This document shows, one piece after another, positions 33,263 to 45,853 of a DNA stretch of 64,000 bases. This stretch comes from Arthrobotrys musiformis (Eukaryota; Ascomycota; Orbiliomycetes; Orbiliales; Orbiliaceae). The stretch spans positions 2,480,001 through 2,544,000 of the forward strand of contig JAVHJL010000001.1 in the NCBI GenBank assembly GCA_036971715.1. The letters are read 5' to 3'. Both the position numbers and the translations under genes were made by a program. The notes beneath the pieces were generated by a model. The model did no database searches. It was given only the letters and a program-made list of their open reading frames with translations, and was not told where the DNA came from. Position 1 is the first letter of the stretch. Every line of letters starts with the position of its first letter.

Positions 33263-35231
33263 ATGGCTTTCCCACACGCAGACCTGCTCGGCGCGGGGCT
33301 GGCCCCAGCCGAGACGAGACCGGGCGATGCCGGTCGAAGCCTCGATCCCAGGAGCTTTGAGCCACCGAATTTAGATATCGAAAATAGCATATGTATGGTC
33401 GAGGTCGCAGAGACGGGTTCAGTTAACACATTCACCTCACTCCCAAACCCGGCACTTGCCTCGTGGAATTCTTCTAAAATAACTGCCCGGATCTTCATTG
33501 TCACTACAAACAAGGATCCACGGGACCTATTAGCGCCGTGGATTCAAGCAAGCATGGAGCTGTGGCCCCAGTTCCTCCAAGCTCATCTTGACGGCGACGA
33601 GGGCCTGCAACGCCAACTACACCAAGAGAACACAGGTATTTTCTTTTTCAACTGGGGGCGGCTGGCATCACAAAGTAAAGAGCAGTATGATATCGGGAAA
33701 CGGCTCCTAGTCAGGAAGCCCTATCGTGATATTGGTGCTATTGGCGACCCTCTGCTTCGAAACTTGAATCATGAGAGGTACTACCAATGGCCCGAACACC
33801 CCTATCGTAAATACGACATGATATCATCTTCAGAGGACGGCACAGTCCTCTACCATGCGGCTAAGGAGTGCATGTCGTTCTACTCGGAAGATATTGGAGG
33901 GGTGTTTACTGGTACGTATATATGCGCTTGATGTTTAAAAACACCTAAAGAAATATCAAGTCCTCTGATAATATACGATATTAAACCCAGGCATCTTGTT
34001 GGTTGACCCAATCCGTTACCACCGTATCTTTGATATAACTTTCGATTTCTGGTATGGCGGGTTTGATCCCCGCGAATCTAACCAGATACCTTGCTTTCTT
34101 GATTTATCTGTGGGCGACGAGACTGGCCGCGGGCCCAGGGATGTCATCTTCAACGGGCAGCGGCAGGCACTTGGGAAGTTTATACCCACCCTTAAGAGAC
34201 ACATAGGGAAGCCCACACCTAAAGATTCGTACATGTACGATCTCGTTTATATGGCTCTGACGCAACTAGTATGCGACGATATCACACAAGTTCTCGAAAA
34301 AATGAATTCTACATTTAGTACAATTGAGCTTTCCCTCCATGACGACCGCATTCTGAAGGAGTCCCTCCCTTTGTGGAGAGGCCAATTGGGCTGTTGCCGC
34401 AATATAAATTTTCATCAAAGCGAGCTACTACATCATCTATCCGAAGAACTACAAAAAATGGTCACAGCTAGCAATGCCCTCAACCGGAACCAACCACCAG
34501 CCTCGGCTTCGGCCTCGGGGAGTAATGGTGTCATCGAGGACGAACAAAACGCCGTTTTCGCACGCCTACGCACCGTATCCTTAGCCGTTGATCGTGTAAA
34601 TCGGCGTGGCGAAGGCGTTTTCCAAGCACTCATGTCGAGTATGAGTATTGTTGGGAGCGAGCGCGCCATCGCTGAGGCCGAGCTAGTTTTAAAGTTGACG
34701 CAGCTAGCGTTCTTCTTTACCCCGCTGGGTCTTATAGCCGCAATATTCGGTATGAATATAAATGTAAGTATCGAAATATAGTCGATTAAAGCCCAAGCGA
34801 TAGGGTCAAAATATTAGTTCATGCTAACACTCCCCGGCCCTCGCAAGGAATTCGAAGAAAAATTGACTTGGTGGCTTTGGCTGGCTGTGTCGTTGGCTAC
34901 CAGCGCTACAACTTACACCCTACTCTACAGGATTGAGATCCTTGCGGGGCTACGTCGAATCCCACACCTGGTCCGAAACATGAGTATCCGGCGACTTAGT
35001 AAACTTGCCGCAAGATGGCTAAGCATCATCCAGTCGATTCTTAGTCGGATGCCCGTCTTGGTCATTTTCTCCGCCACCCTTAGTATCTTAACCGGCTTTA
35101 TTGTAGCGACTTGGAAACTAGCGTCCGTCGACAATTTATCAAGTGGAACCAAAGCGTCATTTGCCGTTGTTGGTTTATGGTCCCCGCTCATCGTACTAGT
35201 AGTTACAATCGGGCTTGCCTCCCAAGCATAG
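33263..35231 (+). CDS. CorA-like divalent-cation transporter with extra C-terminal helices
   Basis: Similar to CorA/MRS2-type magnesium transport proteins. Three exons: 33263-33911, 33991-34763 and 34848-35231, giving 601 residues. The diagnostic GMN is present (residues 470-472 in AAIFGMNIN), right after the hydrophobic segment LTQLAFFFTPLGLI. A second helix follows (WWLWLAVSLATSATTYTLLY). The long N-terminal part is cytosolic in type, with helices before the pore, including a Ser/Ala-rich stretch near residue 400. Beyond the usual two helices there are two more hydrophobic segments, VLVIFSATLSILTGFIVATW and VVGLWSPLIVLVVTIGLAS, separated from the pore pair by a basic linker. Many fungal proteins of this kind may not transport ions, so the role is uncertain. 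It sits head to head with the PTH11-like gene. Confidence 0.8.
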
Positions 35232-37202
35232 CGGGAAGGATTCGCTTTGAATCGAGCACGCGCGCGACTACCCCCTTACAATTTTCGAAATACATATTGT
35301 ACTTGTCTCCTGCGCAGCACCACCTTTAGATATTGTACATAAATGGTTGTCTCGAACCAGACCCCATAAATGGATTAAAATATTTATTTCTACAGTAATT
35401 AATGAATACGTACTACCTAGCCAATATACATTCTACTGATACTAATATTGTACTCGAGTATAGATCTCAACGGAATCCCCACGTAAATTTTCATGGCGTT
35501 AGCTGGTACTGTTTAAATCCGAACACACCCTCATGGGCATAGTCCTGTAGATATATCCAAACTATTACAAAACGGAAGTATGTACACAGATAATTGAACA
35601 ATTCCACGCACAAACGCATTGAAGTCGTCGCCTGTCAGCGGACTCGTCCCGCTATCTTCTCCATTGATGCCTGAAACGACAACATGGATGACATGACTCT
35701 GGATCGTATAGCCTACCGGCAGGCTGTAACGTCGTCAGCGAAGGCATCTTCGAGGTTCCTCTTTCGGATCGCTACCAAAGAGCACATGTCCATGGTACGA
35801 GGAGGTTGACTCCATGGTGGGTTTCGTCGACAAGCTCTGGCCCTCTACATTATAATTAGTAAATACGTTCACTCACAAGATTTCCCAGGGTCGGTTTCAT
35901 GGGCTCTAACACACCGACACCCGTTATCACTCGAATATTCTTATTCATATGACGGTTTGCATTTCCCCGATTTTTCCAGATTTCGGCGTGCATTAAAAGT
36001 GTCACATTCTCGGAAATCTAGACGCTAAGATCTCCAAAAACACCATTTTATATCTGCGTCCCCGGATTTCTCTGCTTCGAACGTAAAATACCAAGCAAAA
36101 AGGATTGCTTCTAGACAGAGACTCTCAAACAAATGCATCTCCCGGATATCGACATGATGCTCGTGTCGTAATCATATGGTCTGTCACGGAAGAACAATGC
36201 CTCCTCCCTCGTCTCCCAAGAGTCTTGGCTGTTCAAGCTCCTTTTATATCAGGAAGCTGGTCAACCCCCAACCTACATTCCGCCTTCTAACCCTGCAGCC
36301 GCCTATCGTCTACGATTGATCCCTTTCCAACCTTAATCCTATCCAACGGCACTGAAATCGGCACCGAATCACCCAATTGGAATGGTTCGTCCAAACTTCG
36401 TGTTCAAGGACTTCCCACGCACGCACAAGGCCGAATTAATACCAACGAGTCAATTCTTTTTCCTTCTGGCGGTAACAGTGGTGTCAGAGACCAGTCCCTA
36501 GTTAGGCAGTACACACAAAAATCAAATTATCTCATGACAATACGGAAAGGACCCACGATAACACGATTATCCGTTAACATCAAACGGGAATGTGGGATAT
36601 ATCTGGGCATGATGTCAACGGAGCGCCTTCGCCGGGATGGGGTTCTCCAACATGATCCACCGCAATCCTTGGCGCGAGAACAACACAGCTGTTGCATTTG
36701 GGGTTAGTGGTATTGTGGTATAACGTAACGTCACGGAACAGGCTGTTTCTTCTTTGATATCGAAACGGTTGTTCAGCATCCCGACCCCTGCTATGATACG
36801 ACTGGGAGAAAGAAGAAGCTGGCTACCTAGATGTGTATCAGATGGTGCTGATCGAGATCAATCGGCCTTCCTTCGGAGAATATAGAACTAACCGCGATAT
36901 CTGCAAGAAATATCTATATCTACAATTCATATGATCGATCCTACGATGCATCTAGAAGTACAAATACCCGTCGTTCCTCCCCAAGCTCAGTCTTGAACTC
37001 TTCTTTTCATTTTAAATTACTATTCTATATATCCATAATATACCTCTTACGATCAAGATACCCCAATTGCATTGATTTTTTGGTTTTTCTTTTTTATAAT
37101 TTTATCTTTGCGTGATCTTGAATCGAATCTGCTGTGCATATTCACCCGATACCCCGATATTCTATTTTTATACACAAATTATATATACATCCGTGCCATA
37201 AA
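35232..37202. other. Long gene-free region before LAP1
   Basis: Nearly 2 kb with no supported gene. A copy of the dispersed TTGTCTCG word lies at 35347-35365, just after the CorA-like gene. The last 200 bp are AT-rich leader sequence before LAP1. Short frames near 36105-36290 show no family features. Confidence 0.55.
35347..35365 (+). repeat. Dispersed motif copy (TTGTCTCGAACCAGACCCC)
   Basis: Lies 116 bp after the stop codon of the CorA-like gene. Differs from the copy at 58176 by a single base. Confidence 0.7.
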
Positions 37203-38585
37203 ATGAAGTTCGCACTTGCATTCTCCGCCCTCGCGGCATCGACTGCAGTCACGGCCCTGTACATCCCAGAGCCCAAGATCAAGGAACCAGTCTACACAGT
37301 CGAACTGGCCCCAGGAGAAACCAGACTCGTCACCGAATCCGAGAAATGGGAACTCCTCGGACAGGGAAAACACTTCATCGATATCACAGACTACCAGCAC
37401 ATCGATTCCCGCAGAGTACAAATCTCTGCCGTCGCCTTCCCGGCCTCGGTATCCCACCAGGACGCCGTGAAGCCACTTATCTCCAAACTCTCGGCTAGCA
37501 ACATCTACTCCACATTAGAAACATACACCAGCTTCAACAACAGATACTACAAATCTTCCACCGGCAAGGAGGCAGCAGAATGGCTTCTCCAGCAGGTTCA
37601 GGGTATCATCTCCAACGCAGGAAGCGGGAACAACACCCGCGTCGTCGCGAGCGTAAAGCCCTTCGTTCACCCGAACTGGGGCCAAACCAGCGTCATCGCC
37701 ACCATTCCCGGTAAATCCGCGAACACAATCGTGGTGGGCTCCCATCTCGATAGCATCAACCTTAGAAGCCCAACAAACGGCCGTGCCCCCGGTGCCGATG
37801 ATAACGGCAGCGGGTCCATGACCATCCTCGAGACCCTCCGGGCTCTTCTTTCGGACCCACAGGTTGCGGCAGGCCAGGCGCCAAATACCATTGAATTCCA
37901 CTGGTACGCCGCCGAGGAAGCTGGCCTTCTTGGCTCTCAGGCTATTTTTGCAGCATACAAGAAGGAGGGACGACAGGTCAAGGCCATGTTGAACCAGGAT
38001 ATGACTGGATACGTCAAGGGAACCTTGGATGCCAACCAACCCGAGGCATTGGGTGTCGTTACCGACAATGTGGATAAGAACCTTACGGCGTTTATTAAGA
38101 AGGTTATTGCTGCTGTAAGTGTTTAACCCGATCTCCCCTTTACTCCACTTTCGATCTTTCATTCGGCCATTTTTTTCAAAGTTTGGGTTGCTGTGCCGCA
38201 ATCATACATATCACAATCCAACCCCCTTCACAATCTCATTTCGACCCCCCAGCAAAAAACCAAATCATCTTCACAGCGCCTGGTAAATATACACGTAGTC
38301 AAGCTTCTTTTTTTTTTCTTTACTAAAAATAATTTTCTTGGTTTCTAGTACTGCGCCATTCCATCCGTCGACACTCGTTGCGGATACGCCTGCTCCGACC
38401 ACGCGTCGGCAAATAGAAATGGCTACCCATCCGCTTTCGTCATCGAATCGGCCATGGAGTACTCTAGCGAGTTGATTCACGGCACCACTGACACCATGGA
38501 GACCGTTAACGCCGAGCATATGCTCGAACACGCGAAGATGTCCCTGGGATTCGCCTACGAACTTGGATATGCCGAGGGCTTGTAA
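37203..38585 (+). CDS. LAP1: Secreted leucine aminopeptidase (M28E, LAP1)
   Basis: An extracellular zinc aminopeptidase that removes N-terminal residues from peptides. Two exons, 37203-38114 and 38349-38585, give 382 residues; the intron (234 nt) is long. A signal peptide (MKFALAFSALAASTAVTA) is followed by a propeptide. The metal ligands are visible: His181 in GSHLDS, Asp200 in GADDNGSG, Glu239 next to catalytic Glu238 in AAEEAG, Asp266 in NQDMTG and His322 in CSDHAS. The paired cysteines in TRCGYACSDH match the family. The C-terminus ends with HAKMSLGFAYELGYAEG. An in-frame upstream ATG at 37134 would bury the signal peptide, so 37203 (AAAATGAAG) is preferred. Confidence 0.95.
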
Positions 38586-39523
38586 AAAAAGGAGATTACG
38601 TTGCGGCAGCGTTCTTTTTTAAGCTACAAATAGGATGAAATGAACGTCGAGGCCTTGTCGGCGGGCGGGTTGGTAAGCGGGGGGTAGGGCGGATATCTCG
38701 ACGCTTTTGGAATGGGGCCACGAGATCAGATGAAAAAATCTATTTTTATATACTACCCTTTCTTTTGTCTTCGCATGGAATATTGCTTTGGAGAGAAGCC
38801 TAGGCCTAGAGGAGGATATACCCAATAAGCTGCAGTTTTGATTTTTTTTTGTTGAATTTTGAATTTGCTTTTATTGCTTGTATATACAGAAAAGATACCC
38901 TGCAATTGTATATACCCTTTCATGCTTCATGACACATTTTATCGAACGTTCTCGAAATTGCGTTTTTGATCAGATCGTAAAACATTTCCGTCAAAATGAC
39001 GAGTGGGGTTTTTAGCATTTTATTGTGTAAGTCTAAGCTTGTGCTGTAAGAGAGGGAAAAAAGGAAAAAAAAGGAAAAAGCCAGATGTCAAGAATATGAA
39101 AGGAAGAAAGGAAGAAAGAAAGATCGACAAAAACTCAACGTTGCAATGCCGTTTTGGACGAAAAAATGGTTACACAGAAAGTAAAAAAGAAAATAGGCTT
39201 ATTAAAGAGCGCGCGTGGCACACCAACGTGGAAAACCCGGAAGGAAAAAGGGACTTTCAGCAGAGCGAAAGGAAAACGGGAACAACATGCAGGAGAGGGC
39301 AAGGAAATGCATAACATCGCTTTCGCGATGATCTGAGATGTGGGTTTTGTGGCTAAATCGAGCATTAGAACGTCAAAAGAGTCATTGGGATATCATCATC
39401 ATCTAAACGTTGGAAAATGAAATGCAGATATGCGGAAATAAGGAAAAGTGTGAGACTAGGAAGCCCGGATGTTTGAGAGGAGATAGACTAGATGTCAGAT
39501 GCAAAGGAGCGTGCAGGAATAGC
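38586..39523. other. Intergenic region between convergent genes
   Basis: The 3' ends of LAP1 (+) and the coiled-coil gene (-). It contains a purine-rich stretch (GAAA/GGAA) around 39050-39130 and several T runs. No gene seen. Confidence 0.6.
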
Positions 39524-41410
39524 TTAGAACCATCCCTTTCTCTGGAGCTTGGCCTTAGCCTTCGCTCTATCGATCTCCATCTGCTTCTGGATCAACCTTT
39601 CCTGTCTCTCTTTCTGTTCAAGTTGCTGTTGGCGGACAAATGTTAGTAAAGAGCGTCTACAAATTGATCGCTGAGTGATATCGGGGACAAAAACATACCC
39701 TGAACTTCTCCGAGTTTGCCTTCATCTTCCTCTCCCATTCGGCCTCCTCCGCAGCTCGGGCCTCCTCACGGGCCTTCTTCTCAGCCTTCCATTCTTCCCA
39801 CTCTTGGTTCAGATCCTTTACTGGCGGTGCAGGAGGTGGTGGTGGCGGTGCATCCTTCTGAGGCATTGTGACAATTTGGATGGTTTTATTGTCCGTAGTG
39901 GTGTGCATGGCCACTGCGGGGCGCACCTTATCCTCCTGGACCTTTGCAGCCTGAGCGGCCTGGGATGCCTTGTATCGGTCGACAGCCTCCCTCTGCTCTG
40001 TATTTGCAAGTTTTGGTTAGTATCTTGCATAATAAGAGGGGGTTGCGAAATAGGCAGCTGCGGAGTGTGGGGCAACACCGGAGCGGGGAAGTATGGTGTA
40101 CGTACTTCTAATCTCTGCTGTCCGGTCAAGGAGGGCCTTGATGTCCTCCTTCGAGAGGTAGCGCTTTACCAACAAGTAGTCTTTCTGTATGTTGCGATAG
40201 ATTATTAGTTGCTCAGCTCCTAAGGAATGAATCAAGGTTGGTAAAGGGTACGTACATGTTCCTCATAGGTCAGACCTTTCTCTACCAGAGCCGCCCTAGA
40301 AATCAAGTCCTTGGGGATCTTAGCCTGGTAGTCCTGGGGGTTCATTGGTGCCTGTTCCGACATGTTTTGGTTGACTGCAGTCGCTGGGGCCTCCGCAGTG
40401 TTCTGAGTAACAGCTACCGTTTGCTTGAGCGCCGGCTTCAAGGGCTTTCCGTTTTGAAGTATAACCTGCGGCTTCTTGTTCTGACTCGCAGTAACCTTCT
40501 CGAGTCGTGCAGCTCTAGCTTCCGCGTCGGCGAGTTTCCGTTCGTATTCTTCCTGTTGGGCGATAGCGATTGCGGCTTGCTTTTCAGCTTCCGATACTTT
40601 GCCTCGTAACCTAGGATCTGCGTCTGCCTGTGTCCGTATTTCTCTTAGCCTTCGTTCCGCAGTTCGCCCTCTTTCTCTCTCCTCGGCCTCCCGGATCTTA
40701 AGGTGTTCCAGTTCCAGTCGGGCTTGTTCAAGTCGTTTGATATCGTCCTCAGGTCTGTATGCATTTATTGGTGGCTGTGGAGCCGAAGGCGGCATTTCGT
40801 ATGGGTGTCTGGTAGGCGAACGGCTATAGCTTCCAACGGGCGAATGGCCAGGTGCCGGAGATGGTGCCGGAGACCACTCATCCCACTCGTAGGATCCGTA
40901 AGATCCGGCCGAGCCGTCCCAGTGCTGATGGTTGCCACCGCCATAATATGACACTGGCCTCGTTCTGCTGCTGCCGCCGTAGTAATATTGAATACCGGCT
41001 GCCCCGCTGGCAGATCTGCTATGGCTGGAGTTGCGCCTTGATGATGATGCGGCTACTTGGATATCACCACCGTTTGTGGAGACCGCCCGCACTGCACCTG
41101 GTGGTCGAGCGTAGCTGACCGATAGCGAGCGGCCCATAGGGGCTGAGGGATTATAGGCTCGAGAGCCGGGTGTAACAGCGGGGTAAGACGGTCCACCAGG
41201 GGCCGGCCCCGTTAAATGGTATGATCTGTGCCTCGACCCCTCATGAACGTATAGTGAAGTTGGTCGTTCTTGAGAGCTAGCGGTATTCCGACGCTGGCGG
41301 GAGGTGCTCCTTGCGGGCGCCATCAAGACGGCTGGTGATCGGTCCCGGCTGTAGGACCTCACTGGAGGCGCTGCTGGCATTGGGTAGAACCCGTTTGCGT
41401 CTGGTTCCAT
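39524..41410 (-). CDS. Unrecognised Ser/Tyr-rich coiled-coil protein
   Basis: I do not recognise this family. Four exons, 40256-41410, 40106-40184, 39699-39997 and 39524-39625, join in phase to give 544 residues. Residues 1-215 are disordered and rich in Ser, Tyr, Gly and Pro, with YYYGGSSRTRPVSYYGG and a WDEW motif. A coiled coil runs from about 225 to 320 (EDDIKRLEQARLELEHLKIR). A Gln/Ala/Pro linker leads to a conserved-looking segment, DLISRAALVEKGLTYEEH followed by KDYLLVKRYLSKEDIKALLD. A PPPPPPAPP tract is followed by a highly charged C-terminal helix ending LQRKGWF. No signal peptide or membrane segment. It could be a cytoplasmic scaffold or RNA-binding protein, but that is a guess. Confidence 0.75.
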
Positions 41411-44400
41411 TGTGTATAGTCTTTTATTGTGTGTTGTGGGAGATTATGAAATAGGTATTTTGCGAGGGTCTGGGGTTTAAATCCCCCCGACGGTATCGAT
41501 TCGATAACGTCTTTATATATGTAGCCCGCCTCTGCAGTTACTTTTGCTTGTCCGGCTTGTAAAACAGAGACAATGACGGAATATTGGTGGCGGGGTATAG
41601 GGTGGTGGTGATATCGATAACGTGAGCCGCTTGGATAATTATATTAGGAACCACCTGTGGCTGCCGGCAATAGGGACTGAGAGGGAAGGAGTAATGAACG
41701 TGTGGCTCGAGGCAGGACCTCGAGGAGGAAGGAAGGATTTTATGATTACAGTGAGCCACCAAGTGAATCCTTCCGGGAGGATACAGCCAGGGGCCCCAGA
41801 AATATATGTTGTCGTAGCTTAGGCGGGGCGAGTCGTGTGGCGTCCGTCGTCGGCCGTATAGAGAGAGTAGGCGAGGGAGAGGAGGGGAGGCCAAGAGAGA
41901 AAAGAAGAGAAGAAAGAGGAAGGGAGAAAAATTAGAGGCTTACTCTGATTCAATATCTATACTTTTTCCTAGTGCCAGAGGTTAAAGCTGAAAGGCGGGA
42001 ACTCCTTAACAGCTCTATTTGGGATAGGATCGAGTATAGTGTGAGGTTCGGACAACAGTGTGTACGAGGTGTCTTGCGGAAATGGGAATGGTATGGGTCG
42101 GTACGAATAGACTATTATGAACTTTAGGTGTCAATCGAAACAGCGTCTCTAGCGGTAATGCACAAGGAAATTGCAAAAGAGAAGTGGAGGAGACGCAGAC
42201 GAGGAATGCGGAGGGTATATATGTAGATGTATAAAGCTTGATACGATAAGTGTATTAATTGATTGGACTTTAGGCCAGTGGTCTAATGGGGCAAGGTCCA
42301 AAGGATATGATATGATTTAGTCACACTGCGGCGGGTCTTGACAGAGGGAACCTATTTGCAGTGCATAACTCTCTATGTACTCAGAGGCATGCAATGTACG
42401 TTCGTTCGTCCGTATACCCTGCTCTTGCACATCGCGGGAAGTGGAGCACGGCACAGCAGCGGTAACTGGGCCTGGGAGGGGGAGGAGAACAGCTTGTTCG
42501 GGGTGGAGGGCACCGGGAATAAGCCACCGGTGAAGGGGGCAGGCCTGGACTCGTAACATTGGATGCTTCGAGGATCCAGCTGCGAGTTTCGCCTGCTTGC
42601 GCCTGGCGATTCGCCCTCCCCGTCAAAAAAAGTGTCGCAATAAATCATCCGCTGCTGAAGGGAGAATGGGTCCCCAGTACGTATGATGGAGCGCCTGTCA
42701 AACCATGCCATTCCCGTCGCACGAGCTCGAAGAAAAAAAGCATGAAAAGAAAGCCAAAAGAGAGCCTCATCGATTTGACTCAGCCGCAACTCAATCAGAC
42801 GGAAAACTGAGAATTGCTAGGATGTTGGATGCCTGTTCGTTTGTCACGCGGCAGCACTGAGCAATCGGTGACAGGTCATCCTCGATGATAAAAAAAAAAT
42901 AGGATTTTAAAAAATGGAAAGATATGGAGAGTTCCGCTCAATGTGAGATTTTTGTGTCTTATCGAACTTACTCTAGGTTTATTGTCGCGTGTGCCTCTGG
43001 ATAAAAGCAATAGATAACCCAGGGTGTCGGAGAACAAGAGTGGGAGATGCTGGTCGTGTGTTGAATATATGAAGGTACAGCTTCAAAAAAAAAATGTCGA
43101 AGGGTTATATAAAACCTCAAGAGTTGGAGGACGAAAGGTGAGAAGTGGTGGTAGCGGTGGTGGTGATGGGAAATTTGAGCTTCGGGGTGGCAGCGGCAGT
43201 GGCAGACGTTATAAGCTATATAAACTCGAGAGCAAAGGGCAGGTATGCTATGCATCGATGGTCATTGCTCATTATATAGGCATAAGCTATCGTCGTCGAA
43301 TCGGGTACCAAAAATCTTCAGGGCAGCTGGCAGCTGGTTGATGAGCTGTCCAGCGCCGGGCTAGTAGTCGAGTACAGTTGTCTGGCCTCATTTGCTGCCC
43401 TAGACCAGGGAGTTTTTTTTTTTTGGTTTTTTTCCAGGGCCAATGCTCTGGAACAAATCCTGTCTGGAATTTCATGAAAGGAAGTCCGTCGATGAGCAGC
43501 GGACAGCTGTTCTGCAATCATGATTGAACATATTGCCAGACAGAGACAATAATGTCTAGGGCGGCCCCAATGGTGAATTGTTCCTTGTCTGTCGAGATAC
43601 AAGTTTGTAATGGGGAAAACATGGTCATGCAGAGTTCATGCAAGCTTTCATTCCAAAAGCCAAGGCAAGAGCTTCCAAGCTGGTTCGAGTGCAGCTTCCC
43701 AGCTAACATAACTCGCCCGAACGACGAAACGTGAGTCAGTTGGGTAGTGTGGCATGGCATCAGGTACCCTGCCAGGCGTTCGACGACTACGTGGGTACAA
43801 AGCCGTACTGTCATTGCAACGGCCAAGCCAGTCAGCCTGAACGACTCGCTCGTGCTGAAGCAGTCCAAGCTAGACTGACCCTGGCGTTCGTCATGAGCCT
43901 ACGCGAGTGGTAGGGCCCACCAGTGTACTATTACACTATATGCACAATATATCTGGATATGCAGCCGACTCAACTGGTTTCCAGAGGTTAGTCTTTTCCG
44001 AGCAGCAAAAAAAAAAAAAAGTATATATCCGGTGGAGATACTCTTACCCGGCCAAATTATCAGAGCTGTGAATCGTACACCACACGTACAGATACATAGT
44101 AACTACTGCCATACATCAACAGTCTATTTTTGAATCGTGTCTAGTTGACGATACATTGACTTATGTAATGTATGTTCTTTGAAGAGGGTTCCATGCATTT
44201 TCTGTGGGCACGTACATGACGTTCCGCATTTTTGCATTTTGCATTTACACGTGCATCGGAAGCAAGCAGAGAGTTCCAAAGAACAAAGCTATTCATCGCC
44301 AATCGAATCAGTCGGTGACCTCACACCTGGATGGGTACTCTCCATATGCACTTACCCACGACCGCTGCAGCAATCAATATATCCGAGGGCTGTGACCTAG

Positions 44401-44821
44401 TTGGTTGGTGAGCCAGTTAGTTAGTTAGTCAGCAATTGGCTTGTGATTGTGATTGTGATCGTGATCAATGAATGATGCTATCCAGTTGATTGTTTGGGGG
44501 TGGTTTCTGGTTATGAAGCTAGAGCTATGAGCTAATGGCAGCTGCAGGCACACAGCTGCGAGAGATACGAGATAGCTATCCGCCCAACGTTGACATCCAA
44601 CCAACCAACACACCCGATTCCGGCCACAGTTGAACTTCTTCACTTCACTGCACTTCAACCTCAACATCAATCATCGTCCTCAGCCTCGGACCATTGAAAC
44701 ATAAGTACAGGCAGTCAGACGCACATATAAAACAGCATACGGCAGCTGCACCCACCGTCCATCCGCCCATTCAATTCATCAAGTATCAATACTCTCTCGA
44801 ACAGTAATACCTGCGGCTACT
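41411..44821. other. Long gene-free region (3.4 kb)
   Basis: The longest gap in the window, between two divergent genes. I find no frame with family features and no tRNA or rRNA. It contains several homopolymer runs (A9 near 42891 and 43086, T12 near 43410, A14 near 44006). Part must be promoter for the flanking genes. Non-coding RNAs or a fast-evolving short gene cannot be excluded. Confidence 0.5.
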
Positions 44822-45853
44822 ATGGACACGCTCATTAAAGAGAAACTGTGGCCCTCGACGCCGGGTCCTGCTCCGCTGGCCTTTACATCCACGACGCCAT
44901 CCGATTGGATCGACTTGTCCCAACAATCTTTCATAAGTATGCAAATTTTTTATTTTATCTTATTCTTACACCTGTTGTCGCCGTAGTCGTCAATATGATC
45001 GTTCATGTCGTAGTGTCTTGAGATCTGGCCTTTCTATTTTCAATTGAGGGTTTTTCAAGCAGTATCAAATGCAATATTGTATTGGTTGAAGGAATATGTC
45101 TAACTGAATCTCTGCGTAACAGTCGCCGTGGCATCCATCCTCTTCAATCCCGTATTCTGGAAGTACGTACCCAAACCTCCAATATCAAACGAGAAAAGAG
45201 AGATCAAATAAGAAAAAAAAAAAAAAGAGTGAAAGGAAAAAAAAGGCCACATGTTGACAGATATACTCCAGCATCGCGGCCCGATCCGAATACCACTCCA
45301 AAACTATCACAAAGCTCGCATTCGGCAACCGTTACTACGGCTGCTACCTCCTAGCATTTGCAATTTTCTCCCTCGGCATCATCCGAGACGTCCTTTACGA
45401 ACGTGCCCTCCAGGACCAACCCTCCCTCGACATCCTCACCACCCCTCTCGTGAAATCCCTCGCGTTCGCACTGTTCGCCGCCGGAAATGTCCTCGTCTTG
45501 ACTTCCATGTGGGCATTGGGACTCACGGGGACCTATTTGGGTGATTACTTTGGTATCCTGATGGATAAGATGGTCGAAGGGTTCCCGTTCAACGTCACCT
45601 CGGCTCCGATGTACTACGGATCGACTATGAGCTTTTTGGGAACCGCTCTGTGGTTCGGAAAGCCGGCCGGTGTGCTCCTTACCGTTGAGGTTTTGGTGGT
45701 GTACCTTGCCGCTTTGAGATTCGAAGAGTATGGAATTCGCATACCACCTTCCCGTATTGAGTTCCGAAAAACTAACTTTGGTCGTGCAACAGTCCCTTCA
45801 CATCGGAAATCTACGCCAAGAGGGAAAGAGAGCGTGCCAAGAAGTCCGGTTAA
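44822..45853 (+). CDS. OPI3: Phospholipid N-methyltransferase (OPI3/PEMT type)
   Basis: Adds the last methyl groups from S-adenosylmethionine in making phosphatidylcholine from phosphatidylethanolamine, in the ER membrane. Four exons: 44822-44936, 45123-45162, 45272-45727 and 45793-45853, giving 223 residues, normal for OPI3. Joins restore IAVASILFNPVFWNIAARSEY at exons 2-3 and RFEDPFTSEIYAKRE at exons 3-4. Membrane helices are clear (GCYLLAFAIFSLGIIRDVLY and SLAFALFAAGNVLVLTSMWA). The conserved GTYLGDYFGI and the MYYGSTMSFLGTALW region follow. The C-terminus is basic (KRERERAKKSG). Intron 2 contains an A14 run. Reading on past 45727 gives a longer open frame to 45935 that lacks the family C-terminus. 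Confidence 0.94.

Noticed and set aside
42260..42300. GGCCAGTGGTCTAATGG, resembling a tRNA D arm
   Set aside because: No matching T arm or acceptor stem in the next 80 bp, so not a tRNA gene.
42373..42789. 138-residue minus-strand frame in the 3.4 kb gap
   Set aside because: No start context, domain or splice partner; overlapping frames of similar length exist on both strands.
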